From the NCBI GenBank assembly GCA_947177395.1, contig CAMWUI010000022.1, positions 1 through 47,170 on the forward strand: DNA of 47,170 nt, given 5' to 3'. The notes below the pieces were generated by a model, which did not search any database, was not told where the DNA came from, and was given only the letters and a program-made list of their open reading frames with translations. Both the position numbers and the translations under genes were made by a program. Every line of letters starts with the position of its first letter. Position 1 is the stretch's first letter. The DNA is from an uncultured Paraprevotella sp. GTDB taxonomy: Bacteria > Bacteroidota > Bacteroidia > Bacteroidales > Bacteroidaceae. Positions 16,448 to 25,601 of this stretch are shown here, piece by piece.

Positions 16448-17083
16448 ATGGACAGAAGAAGAGATGTAGCACGCGAGATTGCCCGCATTTACTGCCGGCT
16501 TTCGCCGACGGGAGTAGAGGCATTGTCGAAAATACTGGTGCCGTTCAAGATTTCCAAAGGCGACGTGGTATTGCAGGAGGGGCTTGTATGCCGCCACATG
16601 TATTTCGTGGACCGTGGTATGGTGAGGCAATTCTACTATAAAAACGGGCGTGATGTGACGGAACACTTTTCATACGAGGGTCGCATTGTCGTCTGCATAG
16701 AAAGTTTCCTTAAACAAGAACCCTCGCGGCTTATCGTGGAAGCACTGGAAAACAGTTCGCTATACGGTATCCCATATGATGCCCTGCACGAACTGATGGA
16801 AACCAACCGGGAAATCGCCCTGCTGTACAGGAGCATCTTGGAACATGCACTCATCAGTTCACAAGTTTATGCCGACAGCCAGCGTTTCGAGAATGCGACG
16901 GAACGTTACCAGCGGTTGCTCAACACCAAACCGGAAATCCTGCTCCGGGCTCCGATGGTATACGTAGCCTCTTATCTGCAAATGACCCCCGAAACATTGA
17001 GCAGGGTGCGGGCAGCCAACATATCCGAGGAAATCTCCAAAGACAAAGACAACGGCATTTCCGGTCTTCGTGGCAGTCTGTGA
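16448..17083 (+). CDS. Crp/Fnr family transcriptional regulator
   Basis: 211 residues with a cyclic-nucleotide-binding-type beta roll at about 15-120 (FKISKGDVVLQEGLVCRHMYFVDRGMVRQFYYKNGRD). A linker helix and a C-terminal helix-turn-helix at about 165-195 (PMVYVASYLQMTPETLSRVRA) follow. This is the layout of the many Bacteroidales Crp-like proteins whose effector is unknown. It lacks the N-terminal Cys cluster of true Fnr, so direct Fe-S oxygen sensing is unlikely. Being just behind lepA suggests co-transcription. Confidence 0.88.
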   Translation: MDRRRDVAREIARIYCRLSPTGVEALSKILVPFKISKGDVVLQEGLVCRHMYFVDRGMVRQFYYKNGRDVTEHFSYEGRIVVCIESFLKQEPSRLIVEALENSSLYGIPYDALHELMETNREIALLYRSILEHALISSQVYADSQRFENATERYQRLLNTKPEILLRAPMVYVASYLQMTPETLSRVRAANISEEISKDKDNGISGLRGSL

Positions 17084-17122
17084 CGGTCATGCGACGGGAC
17101 CCGTTTCTTCCCAAAAGGAAAA

Positions 17123-17147
17123 CACCGAGTCATATCGGGGCGTTTTT
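17123..17147 (+). terminator. Weak intrinsic terminator after the Crp-like gene
   Basis: CACCGA (17123-17128) can pair with TCGGGG (17135-17140) with one mismatch, followed by CGTTTTT. The stem is short, so this is tentative. It lies between two convergent genes. Confidence 0.35.
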
Positions 17148-17179
17148 ATAGGCAAAAGAATAGCAAACAACAATGCTCC

Positions 17180-17869
17180 TTAACCAAATTGTGCAACAAG
17201 TTCTTTCAGCAGAAAAAACAATACCGGTATCAGTAGTGCAGGCAACAGATTAAGTGTCCTGCAGTTTTTTATTTCCAGAATTCCCAATCCGGAAGCCGCA
17301 ATAAGGATTCCTCCCACGATGGAGACTTCGGTGACCAATGCTCCGGGAATGATATCGCCGCATGACAGCGTGAGCAGATAGATACCTCCTTGCCAGCAGA
17401 ACAGAACAGGTGCGGCCAACACCATGCCGATGCCATACGTAGTGGCCAATACGGCCGAAGTTACCAGGTCGAGCGTGGCATTGGTGAACAGATAGGTATT
17501 GTCGCCGTACAACACGCTCATCATGGGCCCCACGATGGAAAGCGTACCGATGCAATAGAGCAGAATGCCGGTGGAAAGTCCCTGTGCCAACCGGGAAGCA
17601 GAATAGCGGGACACCAAGCGCTGAAAACGCCCTTCCAGGTCAATCCAAGTACCGAAGAGCCCTCCCGCAGCCAGACTGACAATAAACAATACCGGATATT
17701 CACTCTTAGGTAAATGCACACTTACAGCATTGAATCCCAAAGCCAGCGAAGCAAGTCCCATGGCGGTGAACAGAACCTGTTGATATTGTTTCCCGATTCC
17801 TTTCCTGACGAAATGCCCGAAACAACTTCCCGCAACGATAGTCAGCGTGTTGACAATAGTTCCTAACAT
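17180..17869 (-). CDS. DUF554 integral membrane protein (YdfK-like)
   Basis: 229 residues with about seven hydrophobic segments (MLGTIVNTLTIVAGSCFGHF, LFTAMGLASLALGF, LFIVSLAAGGLFGTWI, GILLYCIGTLSIVGPMM and others). The MLGTxxN start and the GCxGTWID-type segment match DUF554, a small inner-membrane family of unknown function with a putative transporter fold. It is a single gene, convergent with the Crp-like gene. No substrate can be proposed. Confidence 0.87.
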   Translation of the reverse strand: MLGTIVNTLTIVAGSCFGHFVRKGIGKQYQQVLFTAMGLASLALGFNAVSVHLPKSEYPVLFIVSLAAGGLFGTWIDLEGRFQRLVSRYSASRLAQGLSTGILLYCIGTLSIVGPMMSVLYGDNTYLFTNATLDLVTSAVLATTYGIGMVLAAPVLFCWQGGIYLLTLSCGDIIPGALVTEVSIVGGILIAASGLGILEIKNCRTLNLLPALLIPVLFFLLKELVAQFG

Positions 17870-18120
17870 TTTTCTGCAATATGATAAATTTCATGTAAAA
17901 ATGAGCATAATATTTGATTTGTGCAACAGAGAGCGCAATTTTCGTCCCTCCGACAATCAAATGTTTGTCCCGTCCATGGCGGACAACACTCCACTTGATG
18001 GGTGAATAGTGCTCTACCCGGAAAGTGAACCGTTGTCCAAGCACGCTCGCGTCCGGGGCACGCAGGGCAGGGCCATCTTACAATCCTGCATCGCGTCGCT
18101 TATGCGCACACCTATAATAA
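17870..18120. repeat. Intergenic stretch with an inverted fragment of the 24-bp repeat family
   Basis: This gene-free stretch holds a block at 17981-18038 bounded by GGACAAC and GTTGTCC. Its core GTGAATAGTGCTC (18002-18014) is the exact reverse complement of the core of the 24-bp array units at 13001-13013 and 13025-13037, and ACTCCACTTGATGGGTG also matches in kind. It is a short, decayed, inverted member of the same repeat family. The remaining bases show nothing further. Confidence 0.6.
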
Positions 18121-18163
18121 AAACGGGATTGAAGAGTTCCGAAGAAACTCAACAACCCCGTTG
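18121..18163 (-). terminator. Terminator of the arabinose/tkt/rpiB operon
   Basis: On the minus strand AACGGGGTTGTTGAGTTTC pairs with the later GAACTCTTCAATCCCGTT (with small bulges), followed by a T-run (plus strand AAAAA before 18122). It lies 19 bases after the rpiB stop. Confidence 0.8.
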
Positions 18164-18181
18164 AATATAAAAATAATAGGT

Positions 18182-18622
18182 TTATTTCACCGGCATCTTG
18201 TCTATACGTTTCTGATGACGGCCGCCTTCGAAATCCGTAGTCAGGAACTCATCCATGATCTTGCGCGCCATGTCCGTATCGATGAAACGTCCTGGCATAA
18301 CCAGCACATTGGCATCATTGTGCTGACGGCACAAGTGAGCTATTTCAGGCATCCAACTCAAACCGGCCCGTATGCCCTGGTGCTTGTTCAACGTCATACT
18401 GATACCTTCGCCGCTCCCACAAACCGCAATACCCGGATAGCATTCGCCCCTTTCGACAGCCAATGCCAGGGGATGGGCATAATCAGCATAGTCGCAACTC
18501 GCCTCGCTGTCCGTTCCGAAGTCCTTGAAAGCAATGCCTTTCTCCGTCAGATATTCTTTCACAAACTGCTTGAGCGCATATCCCGCATGGTCTGATGCCA
18601 GTCCTATTGTCTTGATTTCCAT
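18182..18622 (-). CDS. rpiB: Ribose-5-phosphate isomerase B
   Basis: 146 residues of the RpiB/LacAB fold, interconverting ribose-5-P and ribulose-5-P in the pentose phosphate pathway. The family motifs are GLASDHAGYALK at the N-terminus, CGSGEGISMTLNKHQGIRAGL (active-site Cys near residue 66) and HNDANVLVMPGRF. It is the last gene of the minus-strand series and its start overlaps the tkt stop codon by one base, indicating translational coupling. The pairing with tkt links it to processing of pentose phosphates from arabinose. Confidence 0.95.
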   Translation of the reverse strand: MEIKTIGLASDHAGYALKQFVKEYLTEKGIAFKDFGTDSEASCDYADYAHPLALAVERGECYPGIAVCGSGEGISMTLNKHQGIRAGLSWMPEIAHLCRQHNDANVLVMPGRFIDTDMARKIMDEFLTTDFEGGRHQKRIDKMPVK

Positions 18623-20637
18623 CAGAACATAGCCTTTACCTGATTGTACACATTCTGAGCCGTGAAGCCGAGTTTCTCGTCGAGCACCTTGTAGGGAGCG
18701 GAGAAACCGAAACTTTCCAGACCGAACACCTTGCCGTTGGCACCTACCAATCCCTGAAGGTTAACGGGAAGCCCTGCGGTAAGGCCGAAAATCTTCGCGC
18801 CTGCCGGCAATATGGTTTCCTGGTAATCCGGACACTGGCTACGGAACAATCCTTCGGAAGGACAACTTACAACGCGCACCTTGAGACCGTCGTTGCGGAG
18901 CAATGCCGCACCGGCAACCAACGTGGACACTTCGGAACCGGAAGCCACGAGTATGACATCCGGATTCTCGTCTGAACCGGCTACGATGTAGGCACCCTTG
19001 GCAGCCTGCGCATAATCGTTTCCGGCAGGCAGCATCTCGATATTCTGACGAGACAGAATCAAAGCCGACGGAGTGTCGATGTTTTCCATGGCAAGCTTCC
19101 AGCAAGCGGTTGTCTCTTCGGAATCGGCCGGACGAAGCACGAGCATGGAGTTCTTTCCATGATGGTTCTTCAGTTTTTCCATCAGACGTATCTGCGCTTC
19201 CTGTTCCACCGGTTCGTGGGTAGGACCGTCTTCGCCGACACGGAATGCGTCGTGTGTCCAGATGAACTTCACGGGCAACTGCATCAAGGCCGCCATGCGG
19301 ACAGCCGGTTTCATATAGTCGGAAAACACAAAGAATGTGCCGCAGGCCGCTATGACACCGCCATGCAGGGTCATACCAATGCAGCAACATGCCATGGTAA
19401 GTTCGGCAACACCGGCCTGAAAGAATGCACCGCTGAAATCACCGCTGGTGAAAGCGTGGGTTTTCTTGAGAAAGCCGTCGGTCTTGTCGGAGTTAGACAA
19501 GTCGGCCGATGCACAAATCATGTTGGGAACCTGCTCTGCCAACGCGCCCAATACGGTTGCGGATGCGTTACGTGTGGCGTCATTGGCTTTCTGCTGAATA
19601 GCTGCCCAATTCACTTCGGGAGCGGCACCGCTAAACCATTCGGCCTGCAAAGCGGCTTTCTCCGGATTGGCGGCAGCCCATGCAGCCTCTTCTTCATGAC
19701 GGGCGGCCACGATGCCTTTCAGCTCGTCAGCACGCTTTGCATACAATTCCTTGACATCGTCAAAGATAACGAACGGATTTTCCGGATCCGCACCTAAGTT
19801 AATCATCGTGTTCTTGTAAGCGTCACCGCCGAGGGGAGCACCGTGGGTCTTGCAGTTGCGCTCGTAAGAAGAATTGTCCTCCTTGCGTGCCCCTTTACCC
19901 ATGATACACTTGCCGATAATCAACGTCGGGCGGGCATTCTCTGCCTGCGCCGCATCCAGCGCCTCACGAATCTGTCCGCAATCGTGACCGTCGATTTCAA
20001 TCACGTTCCATCCCCATGCACGGTATTTCATGGCGGTATTCTCTGTCATGACTTCCTGTGTGGTGGTGGAGAGCTGGATATCGTTCGAATCATAGAACAT
20101 GATAAGGTTGTCCAATCCCAGATGTCCTGCGATACGGCCTGCACCCTGGGAGATTTCCTCCTGAATACCGCCATCGGAAATATAAGCATAGATGGTTTCT
20201 TTTCCAAAAGTCGGATTGCCGGTGCGGGCTGCCAGGAACTTGGCTGCAATGGCTGCACCTACGGCAAACACATGTCCCTGACCGAGCGGACCGGACGTGT
20301 TTTCAATACCGCGCATCACGTCCACTTCGGGATGGCCCGGAGTGGGAGAGCCCCATTGGCGAAGCTGCTGCAACTCCTCTAGAGAGAATTTGCCGATCAG
20401 CGCCAACTGGGAATAGAGCATAGGAGCCATGTGACCCGGATCGAGGAAGAAACGGTCACGGCCTTCCCACTTCGGATTGGCAGGATCATATTTAAGATAC
20501 TCTGAATACAATACATTAATAAAGTCAGCACCACCCATGGCACCACCCGGATGGCCCGATTTCGCTTTCTCAACCATAGAGGCAGCCAAGATACGAATGT
20601 TGTCGGCTGCGTGATTCATTACTTCTTTACTATTCAT
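18622..20637 (-). CDS. tkt: Transketolase
   Basis: 671 residues, full length. The N-terminal thiamine-diphosphate domain is recognisable (HPGGAMGGADFINVLYSEYL, GPLGQGHVFAVGAAIAAKF, YAYISDGGIQEE, FYDSNDIQLST). The central pyrimidine domain has THAFTSGDFSGAFFQAGVAELTM and FIWTHDAFRVGEDGPTHEPVEQ, and the C-terminal domain carries LVASGSEV. It transfers two-carbon units between pentose and other sugar phosphates. Its own -7 element sits at 20671-20678, so tkt-rpiB can be expressed apart from the arabinose genes as well as with them. Confidence 0.97.
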   Translation of the reverse strand: MNSKEVMNHAADNIRILAASMVEKAKSGHPGGAMGGADFINVLYSEYLKYDPANPKWEGRDRFFLDPGHMAPMLYSQLALIGKFSLEELQQLRQWGSPTPGHPEVDVMRGIENTSGPLGQGHVFAVGAAIAAKFLAARTGNPTFGKETIYAYISDGGIQEEISQGAGRIAGHLGLDNLIMFYDSNDIQLSTTTQEVMTENTAMKYRAWGWNVIEIDGHDCGQIREALDAAQAENARPTLIIGKCIMGKGARKEDNSSYERNCKTHGAPLGGDAYKNTMINLGADPENPFVIFDDVKELYAKRADELKGIVAARHEEEAAWAAANPEKAALQAEWFSGAAPEVNWAAIQQKANDATRNASATVLGALAEQVPNMICASADLSNSDKTDGFLKKTHAFTSGDFSGAFFQAGVAELTMACCCIGMTLHGGVIAACGTFFVFSDYMKPAVRMAALMQLPVKFIWTHDAFRVGEDGPTHEPVEQEAQIRLMEKLKNHHGKNSMLVLRPADSEETTACWKLAMENIDTPSALILSRQNIEMLPAGNDYAQAAKGAYIVAGSDENPDVILVASGSEVSTLVAGAALLRNDGLKVRVVSCPSEGLFRSQCPDYQETILPAGAKIFGLTAGLPVNLQGLVGANGKVFGLESFGFSAPYKVLDEKLGFTAQNVYNQVKAMF

Positions 20638-20670
20638 CGTAAAAATGTTTTTTAAGTACTTTCTTTGCTA

Positions 20671-20678
20671 CAAAGATA
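20671..20678 (-). promoter_or_regulatory. Internal promoter -7 element for tkt-rpiB
   Basis: CAAAGATA on the plus strand reads TATCTTTG on the minus strand, 34 bp upstream of the tkt ATG. It suggests a constitutive secondary start inside the arabinose gene series. Confidence 0.55.
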
Positions 20679-20721
20679 AGACTATTTTTGTTTTATATAT
20701 GAGTCGGAATGCCTTAATCGA

Positions 20722-22320
20722 TTACTTTTTGAATCTCACGGCTGCTTCTTCGATGCCCAGACCAGTTTTGTAGTTCTCTATATACGCGTTGAATCCAGCC
20801 ACATCTTCCGCCGTAGGAGCTATTTCAGTACCGGCGTCTCCCGCAAATACAGTCTCGTCCAGGAAATCAGCCAGCGACTGCTGCTTCACATTGTTCACGA
20901 GGTAGGCTCCCAACAGCGCGATACCCCATGCACCTCCTTCACCGGCCGTTTCCATGACGGAAATAGGGGAGTTGATAGCAGCTGCGAGGATCCGTTGGCC
21001 CACGCCTTTGGTTTTGAACAGACCGCCGTGGCCCGTAATCCGGTCCACCTCGACCTTCTCTTCCTTGAAAAGGATGTCATTTCCGATCTTGAGTACGCCG
21101 ACCGAAGCATACAGGTGGGCGCGCATGAAATTGGCAAGATTGAACCTGTCGTTGGCGGAACGCACAAACAAGGGGCGACCCTCGGCCAGTCCAGTGACAG
21201 GCTCGCCCGAGATATAATTGTAGGAAATCAGTCCGCCGCAATCCGCGTCGCCTTTCAGCGCATTGTTATAAAGTTTTCCGAATACTTCGTTCATATCTAC
21301 GGGAACGCCGAGGAGTTCCTGATACTCGCGGAACAGGCCCACCCAGGCATTCAGGTCCGAAGTGCAATTGTTGCAGTGAACCATAGCCACCAAACTGCCG
21401 TCAGGCGTCGTAACCATATCGATCATTTCGTACGGGCGGGACAGTTCCTTTTCCAGTACAATCATAGAGAAAGAGGACGTTCCGGCCGACACATTGCCCG
21501 TACGTTGTTTCACAGCATTGGTAGCTACCATGCCGGTGCCGGCATCCCCTTCGGGAGGACAAACCGGAATACCAGGTTTCAGATGACCGGACACATCAAG
21601 TCTCTTGGCTCCTTCGGCAGTCAGGAAACCGGCATTCTCTCCGGCCAACAATACCTTCGGAAGTATGTCGAGCAACTTCCAGTCATATCCCTTGGGAGCT
21701 ACCAGCCGGTCGAATTTGTCCACCATCTCGGCCGAATATGTCTTCGTAGCCGTGTCCACAGGAATCATACCGGATGCGTCACCCACACCCAGCACCTTGT
21801 TGCCTGTGATCTGCCAATGTACGAAACCGGCGAGCGTAGTCAGATAGTCGATGTCTTTCACATGTTCCTCATTGTCAAGAATAGCCTGATACAAATGGGA
21901 GATGCTCCATCTCAAAGGTATGTTGTATACAAACAGTTCCGACAGTTCGGCGGCTGCCTTGGCCGTATTGGTGTTTCTCCACGTCCGGAACGGGACGAGT
22001 ATATTCTGGGCTTTGTCAAAAGCCATGTACCCGTGCATCATGGCACTGACACCGATGGCGGCCAGTATCTCGATTTCCGTATCGTACAGCTTTTTCACAT
22101 TGGCCCGCAGGTCGGCGTAGCAGTCCTGAAGGCCATACCAGATAGCCTCCACACTATATGTCCACAAACCGTCGACAAGTTGGTTTTCCCATTCATGGCT
22201 TCCCTGTGCGATGGGTTTGTTTTCCTGGTCAATCAAAACAGCCTTGATTCTCGTCGAACCGAATTCGATACCAAGAATAGCTTTTCCTGCTTCAATGGTT
22301 GATTTAGGGTCTGAATTCAT
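20722..22320 (-). CDS. araB: FGGY-family kinase, probable ribulokinase
   Basis: 532 residues. The N-terminal phosphate loop [17 protein letters not shown] (about 16-32) and later FGGY features ([50 protein letters not shown]) place it in the FGGY carbohydrate kinase family. Position directly after araA and araD and before tkt makes L-ribulose the likely substrate, giving L-ribulose-5-phosphate. It is less similar to the classical enterobacterial AraB than to Bacteroidales versions, so the symbol rests partly on context. It is cytoplasmic. Confidence 0.88.
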   Translation of the reverse strand: MNSDPKSTIEAGKAILGIEFGSTRIKAVLIDQENKPIAQGSHEWENQLVDGLWTYSVEAIWYGLQDCYADLRANVKKLYDTEIEILAAIGVSAMMHGYMAFDKAQNILVPFRTWRNTNTAKAAAELSELFVYNIPLRWSISHLYQAILDNEEHVKDIDYLTTLAGFVHWQITGNKVLGVGDASGMIPVDTATKTYSAEMVDKFDRLVAPKGYDWKLLDILPKVLLAGENAGFLTAEGAKRLDVSGHLKPGIPVCPPEGDAGTGMVATNAVKQRTGNVSAGTSSFSMIVLEKELSRPYEMIDMVTTPDGSLVAMVHCNNCTSDLNAWVGLFREYQELLGVPVDMNEVFGKLYNNALKGDADCGGLISYNYISGEPVTGLAEGRPLFVRSANDRFNLANFMRAHLYASVGVLKIGNDILFKEEKVEVDRITGHGGLFKTKGVGQRILAAAINSPISVMETAGEGGAWGIALLGAYLVNNVKQQSLADFLDETVFAGDAGTEIAPTAEDVAGFNAYIENYKTGLGIEEAAVRFKK

Positions 22321-22354
22321 AATGAAAGCATTAATTTTTTCTGTAAATAAAATG

Positions 22355-22406
22355 ATGGCACACAGACGGCACGCTCCGTGACTGCGGTGTGTTATCTGTG
22401 TGCCAT
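22355..22406 (-). terminator. Hairpin between araA and the kinase gene
   Basis: ATGGCACACAG (22355-22365) is perfectly complementary to CTGTGTGCCAT (22396-22406) around a 30-base loop that itself can fold. There is no T-run on the minus strand, so it is more likely an mRNA processing or stabilising stem, or a leaky terminator within the operon, than a full stop. Confidence 0.5.
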
Positions 22407-22420
22407 TTTCACATCGGGCA

Positions 22421-23965
22421 TTACATCAATGCCTTGTTCAGCATATAGTATATTTCGTTGTTACGAAGTTGCTGTTTAAAGACCGGAATAGTCGTGTCCT
22501 TGTTGATATGCACCATTTCGATACCGGCGATTTCGGCATAGTCTTCCCAATACTCCGGCGTGATATCGTAGGAGAAGCAAGAATGATGTGTGCCTCCGGC
22601 CAAAATCCATGCACCGGCGCCCACTTCGAAGTTCGGCATGGGAATCCACAGGGCGGAAGCCACAGGCAACTTGGGCAACGGTTTGGACTTGATGCACTCG
22701 ACATCGTTTACAATAAGGCGGAAACGGTTGCCGAGGTCTACGACGGTGGCCGTCACACCGGCTCCCTGCTTCGAGGTGAACACAAGGCGGGCCGTCTGGC
22801 TCTTGCGGATACCAATACCGAGGAAATGTACTTCCAGACGGGGTTTGGCCTCCGCAATCAGCGGACAAACCTCAAGCATGTGCGCCTGGAGGATGGAACT
22901 GTTCGCTCCATCGAAGTTGAGTGTATAATCCTCCAGGAACGAACATCCCGTGGGCAATCCCTGAGTCATGAACCATACCGTACGATAGAGGGCTGCCGAT
23001 TTCCAGTCACCTTCCGCACCGAAACCGTAACCTTCCGCCATAAGCCGCTGCGAGGCAAGACCGGGTATCTGATCGAAACCTACAAACTTAGGATCGTCAA
23101 TGTCCTGAGTGCCGAGGTCGTCAAAGTTGGTAGTGAATCCCTTGGCCCCCTTTTCCGCAAGGATGGAGCGGAGAGCAAGCTCAGCCTTGGCGGCGTTCCA
23201 TACCTTCTGTCCGGCCTCCGAGGTCTTGTCTTCCAGCTCTGCATCGTGTTCGTACTCTCTCATATAAGTGGCAAAAAGTTCATCCACTTGTATGTCCTCA
23301 ATCTTCTTGTAATGCTCCATGAGTTCCGATACCGGCGTATAATCCACATGATAGCCCATACGCTGTTCGGCTTCCACTTTGTCTCCGTCCGTCACGGACA
23401 CATTATTCATCTGGTCGCCGAAGCGGAGAATCAGCATGTCCTGTGAATCAGCCCACGCCGCAGCCACACGTGCCCACACGGCAATCTTCTTCTGGGCTTC
23501 CACGTCCTTCCAATGACCTACCACCACTTTGCGGCGAATGCGCATGCGGGTGCAGATATGGCCGAACTCACGGTCGCCGTGAGCCGACTGGTTGAGGTTC
23601 ATGAAGTCCATATCCATCGTATCCCAAGGTATCTCCGCATTATATTGCGTGTGGAAGTGGAGGAGGGGCTTCTTCAACTGCTGCAAACCGTGAATCCACA
23701 TCTTTGCTGGAGAGAACGTATGCATCCACGTAATGATACCGATACACTTCTCTTCATTGTTGGCAGCCTTCATGACAGCTTCCACTTCCTTGCTGGAATT
23801 TGCCGTACCTTTATATACAACCTTCACAGGAATATTGCCGGACTCGTTGAGACCGTTAACCATCTCTTTTGAGTGAGCGTCCACAGCTATGACCGCATCA
23901 CCTCCGTAGAGCAACTGCGCACCAGTCACCCACCACAATTCATAATTTGAAAATGCTTGTTCCAT
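22421..23965 (-). CDS. araA: L-arabinose isomerase
   Basis: 514 residues starting [22 protein letters not shown]. This start is preferred over one 7 codons upstream. It converts L-arabinose to L-ribulose with a divalent metal. Family features include the conserved [14 protein letters not shown] start, [44 protein letters not shown] (with metal- and substrate-binding residues) and the C-terminal [12 protein letters not shown]. It lies between araD (144 bp upstream) and the kinase (100 bp downstream), gaps long enough to hold processing sites. Confidence 0.96.
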   Translation of the reverse strand: MEQAFSNYELWWVTGAQLLYGGDAVIAVDAHSKEMVNGLNESGNIPVKVVYKGTANSSKEVEAVMKAANNEEKCIGIITWMHTFSPAKMWIHGLQQLKKPLLHFHTQYNAEIPWDTMDMDFMNLNQSAHGDREFGHICTRMRIRRKVVVGHWKDVEAQKKIAVWARVAAAWADSQDMLILRFGDQMNNVSVTDGDKVEAEQRMGYHVDYTPVSELMEHYKKIEDIQVDELFATYMREYEHDAELEDKTSEAGQKVWNAAKAELALRSILAEKGAKGFTTNFDDLGTQDIDDPKFVGFDQIPGLASQRLMAEGYGFGAEGDWKSAALYRTVWFMTQGLPTGCSFLEDYTLNFDGANSSILQAHMLEVCPLIAEAKPRLEVHFLGIGIRKSQTARLVFTSKQGAGVTATVVDLGNRFRLIVNDVECIKSKPLPKLPVASALWIPMPNFEVGAGAWILAGGTHHSCFSYDITPEYWEDYAEIAGIEMVHINKDTTIPVFKQQLRNNEIYYMLNKALM

Positions 23966-24109
23966 ACTGTTTTTTTTAATTGACAACGAACCATCGGTAA
24001 AACTCTTTGCCCTCCGGACGTTGCCGGGTTAGTTGTTTTTGTCGTTTTTATTATTGCTATCAGTAAATGTCGGATTAAAAATCCCCGATGCCCCTTGCAG
24101 GATAAGCCT

Positions 24110-24805
24110 TTATTTTTTCTTTTGTCCGTAATAGGCATTGGGACCATGCTTGCGGTTGTAATGCTTCTCAACAAGCAGAGGGTTCATCTTCGTATCCGGG
24201 TTTACAAGGAACGAAACGAAAGCCATGTGGGCACATTGTTCCATCACCTTGGCGTTATACACCGCATTCGCCGGACTGGTGCCCCAGCTGAACGGTCCGT
24301 GATTCTTCACCAACACTCCCGGAGTATGATCGGGATTTATGCCTTCGAAGCGTTTCACGATGACATTTCCCGTTTCCAATTCATACTGACCCTCTACCTC
24401 TTCCTTGGTCATGTCATCCGTACAAGGGATTTCCTTATAAAAATAATCCGCATGCGTGGTTCCGATATTGGGAATGTCCTTGCCAGCCTGCGCCCAGGCC
24501 GTGGCGTATGTGGAGTGGGTATGCACCACACCCTGTATATTGGGGAATGCCTTGTACAAAACAAGGTGGGTCGGAGTGTCGGACGAAGGATTCAAATCCC
24601 CTTCCACCACTTCTCCTGTGGCCAAATCCACCACCACCATATCCGAAGCCTTCATCGAATCATAATCGACACCACTCGGCTTGATAACTACCAGTCCTTT
24701 CTCACGATCTATACCGGAAACATTTCCCCAAGTAAATATAACCAGTCCTTGTCTGACAAGTTCCAGATTGGCCTGGAACACTTTTTCTTTCAGTTCTTCT
24801 AACAT
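24110..24805 (-). CDS. araD: L-ribulose-5-phosphate 4-epimerase
   Basis: 231 residues from [20 protein letters not shown]. An upstream in-frame ATG exists but lacks homology. It is a class II aldolase-fold zinc enzyme giving D-xylulose-5-phosphate. It shows the family features [56 protein letters not shown] (HTH zinc ligands) and [12 protein letters not shown]-type [12 protein letters not shown]. It lies 90 bp downstream of araR in the same operon. Confidence 0.96.
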   Translation of the reverse strand: MLEELKEKVFQANLELVRQGLVIFTWGNVSGIDREKGLVVIKPSGVDYDSMKASDMVVVDLATGEVVEGDLNPSSDTPTHLVLYKAFPNIQGVVHTHSTYATAWAQAGKDIPNIGTTHADYFYKEIPCTDDMTKEEVEGQYELETGNVIVKRFEGINPDHTPGVLVKNHGPFSWGTSPANAVYNAKVMEQCAHMAFVSFLVNPDTKMNPLLVEKHYNRKHGPNAYYGQKKK

Positions 24806-24895
24806 ATTTCGTTTTCTGGTTAAGGAATGGCCGAAGGACAACCGGCGATTGCACCGCACGGCGTTCGTCGTCCATCCTATTTCATACATTACCGA

Positions 24896-25579
24896 TTACA
24901 TAAGTTTAAATTTATGTTCTTTCTGATATATACTATCGTTGAAACGATATAAATGAGCACCCCGCTTGCTTCCCGTCTTATCGATAATATTCGTTTTCTC
25001 AATAAAGTTCATCTCATTTACTTTCTTGCGAAAATTACGTTTGTCGATTTTCTCACCGAGAATAGCCTCATGCAATGCCTGCAACTGGCTCAGCGTAAAC
25101 AGGGGAGGCAACAGATTGAAACCAACCGGTTCGCGCGATATCTTCCGTTTCAACATCGACCGGGCTTCCGCAACCATTTCCGCATGGTCGAAATATAACG
25201 AAGGAAGTTCATTGATATTCCTCCACTGGGAACTGTTTTTTATATTCAGCTCCGGATTATATTTGTCCACATTCAGCAAGGCATAATAAGCCACGGATAC
25301 GACACGCGCTCCCGGGTCTCTGTCAACAGCACCGAAGGCACCGACTTGTTGCATATACACATTCTTCAATCCTGTCAATTCTTCACAGACCCGTCTGGCA
25401 GCATCATACAGATTCTCGTCTGCCTCCACGAATCCTCCCATCAAGGACCATACGCCCCGGAACGGTTCAAAATTACGCTGTTGGATCAACAACTTCAATT
25501 CGCCTCTCTGAAAACCGAAGATAATGCAATCTATGGCCAAATAAACTTTTGAATGAGATGTATAGAACTCAGGAGCCAT
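24896..25579 (-). CDS. araR: NUDIX-family arabinose regulator (AraR type)
   Basis: 227 residues. The N-terminal NUDIX fold (about 10-150) is followed by a winged-helix DNA-binding region (about 155-225: FTLSQLQALHEAILGEKIDKRNFRKKVNEM). The Nudix box at 49-70 is degenerate: E55, R63 and E67 are kept, but the expected Glu positions after R63 and after E67 are V64 and L68. It is therefore probably a sugar sensor rather than a hydrolase. This matches the known Bacteroides AraR, a NUDIX-derived regulator that releases DNA on binding L-arabinose. Its place between the symporter and araD makes autoregulation likely. Confidence 0.9.
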   Translation of the reverse strand: MAPEFYTSHSKVYLAIDCIIFGFQRGELKLLIQQRNFEPFRGVWSLMGGFVEADENLYDAARRVCEELTGLKNVYMQQVGAFGAVDRDPGARVVSVAYYALLNVDKYNPELNIKNSSQWRNINELPSLYFDHAEMVAEARSMLKRKISREPVGFNLLPPLFTLSQLQALHEAILGEKIDKRNFRKKVNEMNFIEKTNIIDKTGSKRGAHLYRFNDSIYQKEHKFKLM

Positions 25580-25601
25580 CGTTTATACGATAAGTTTTAA
25601 A

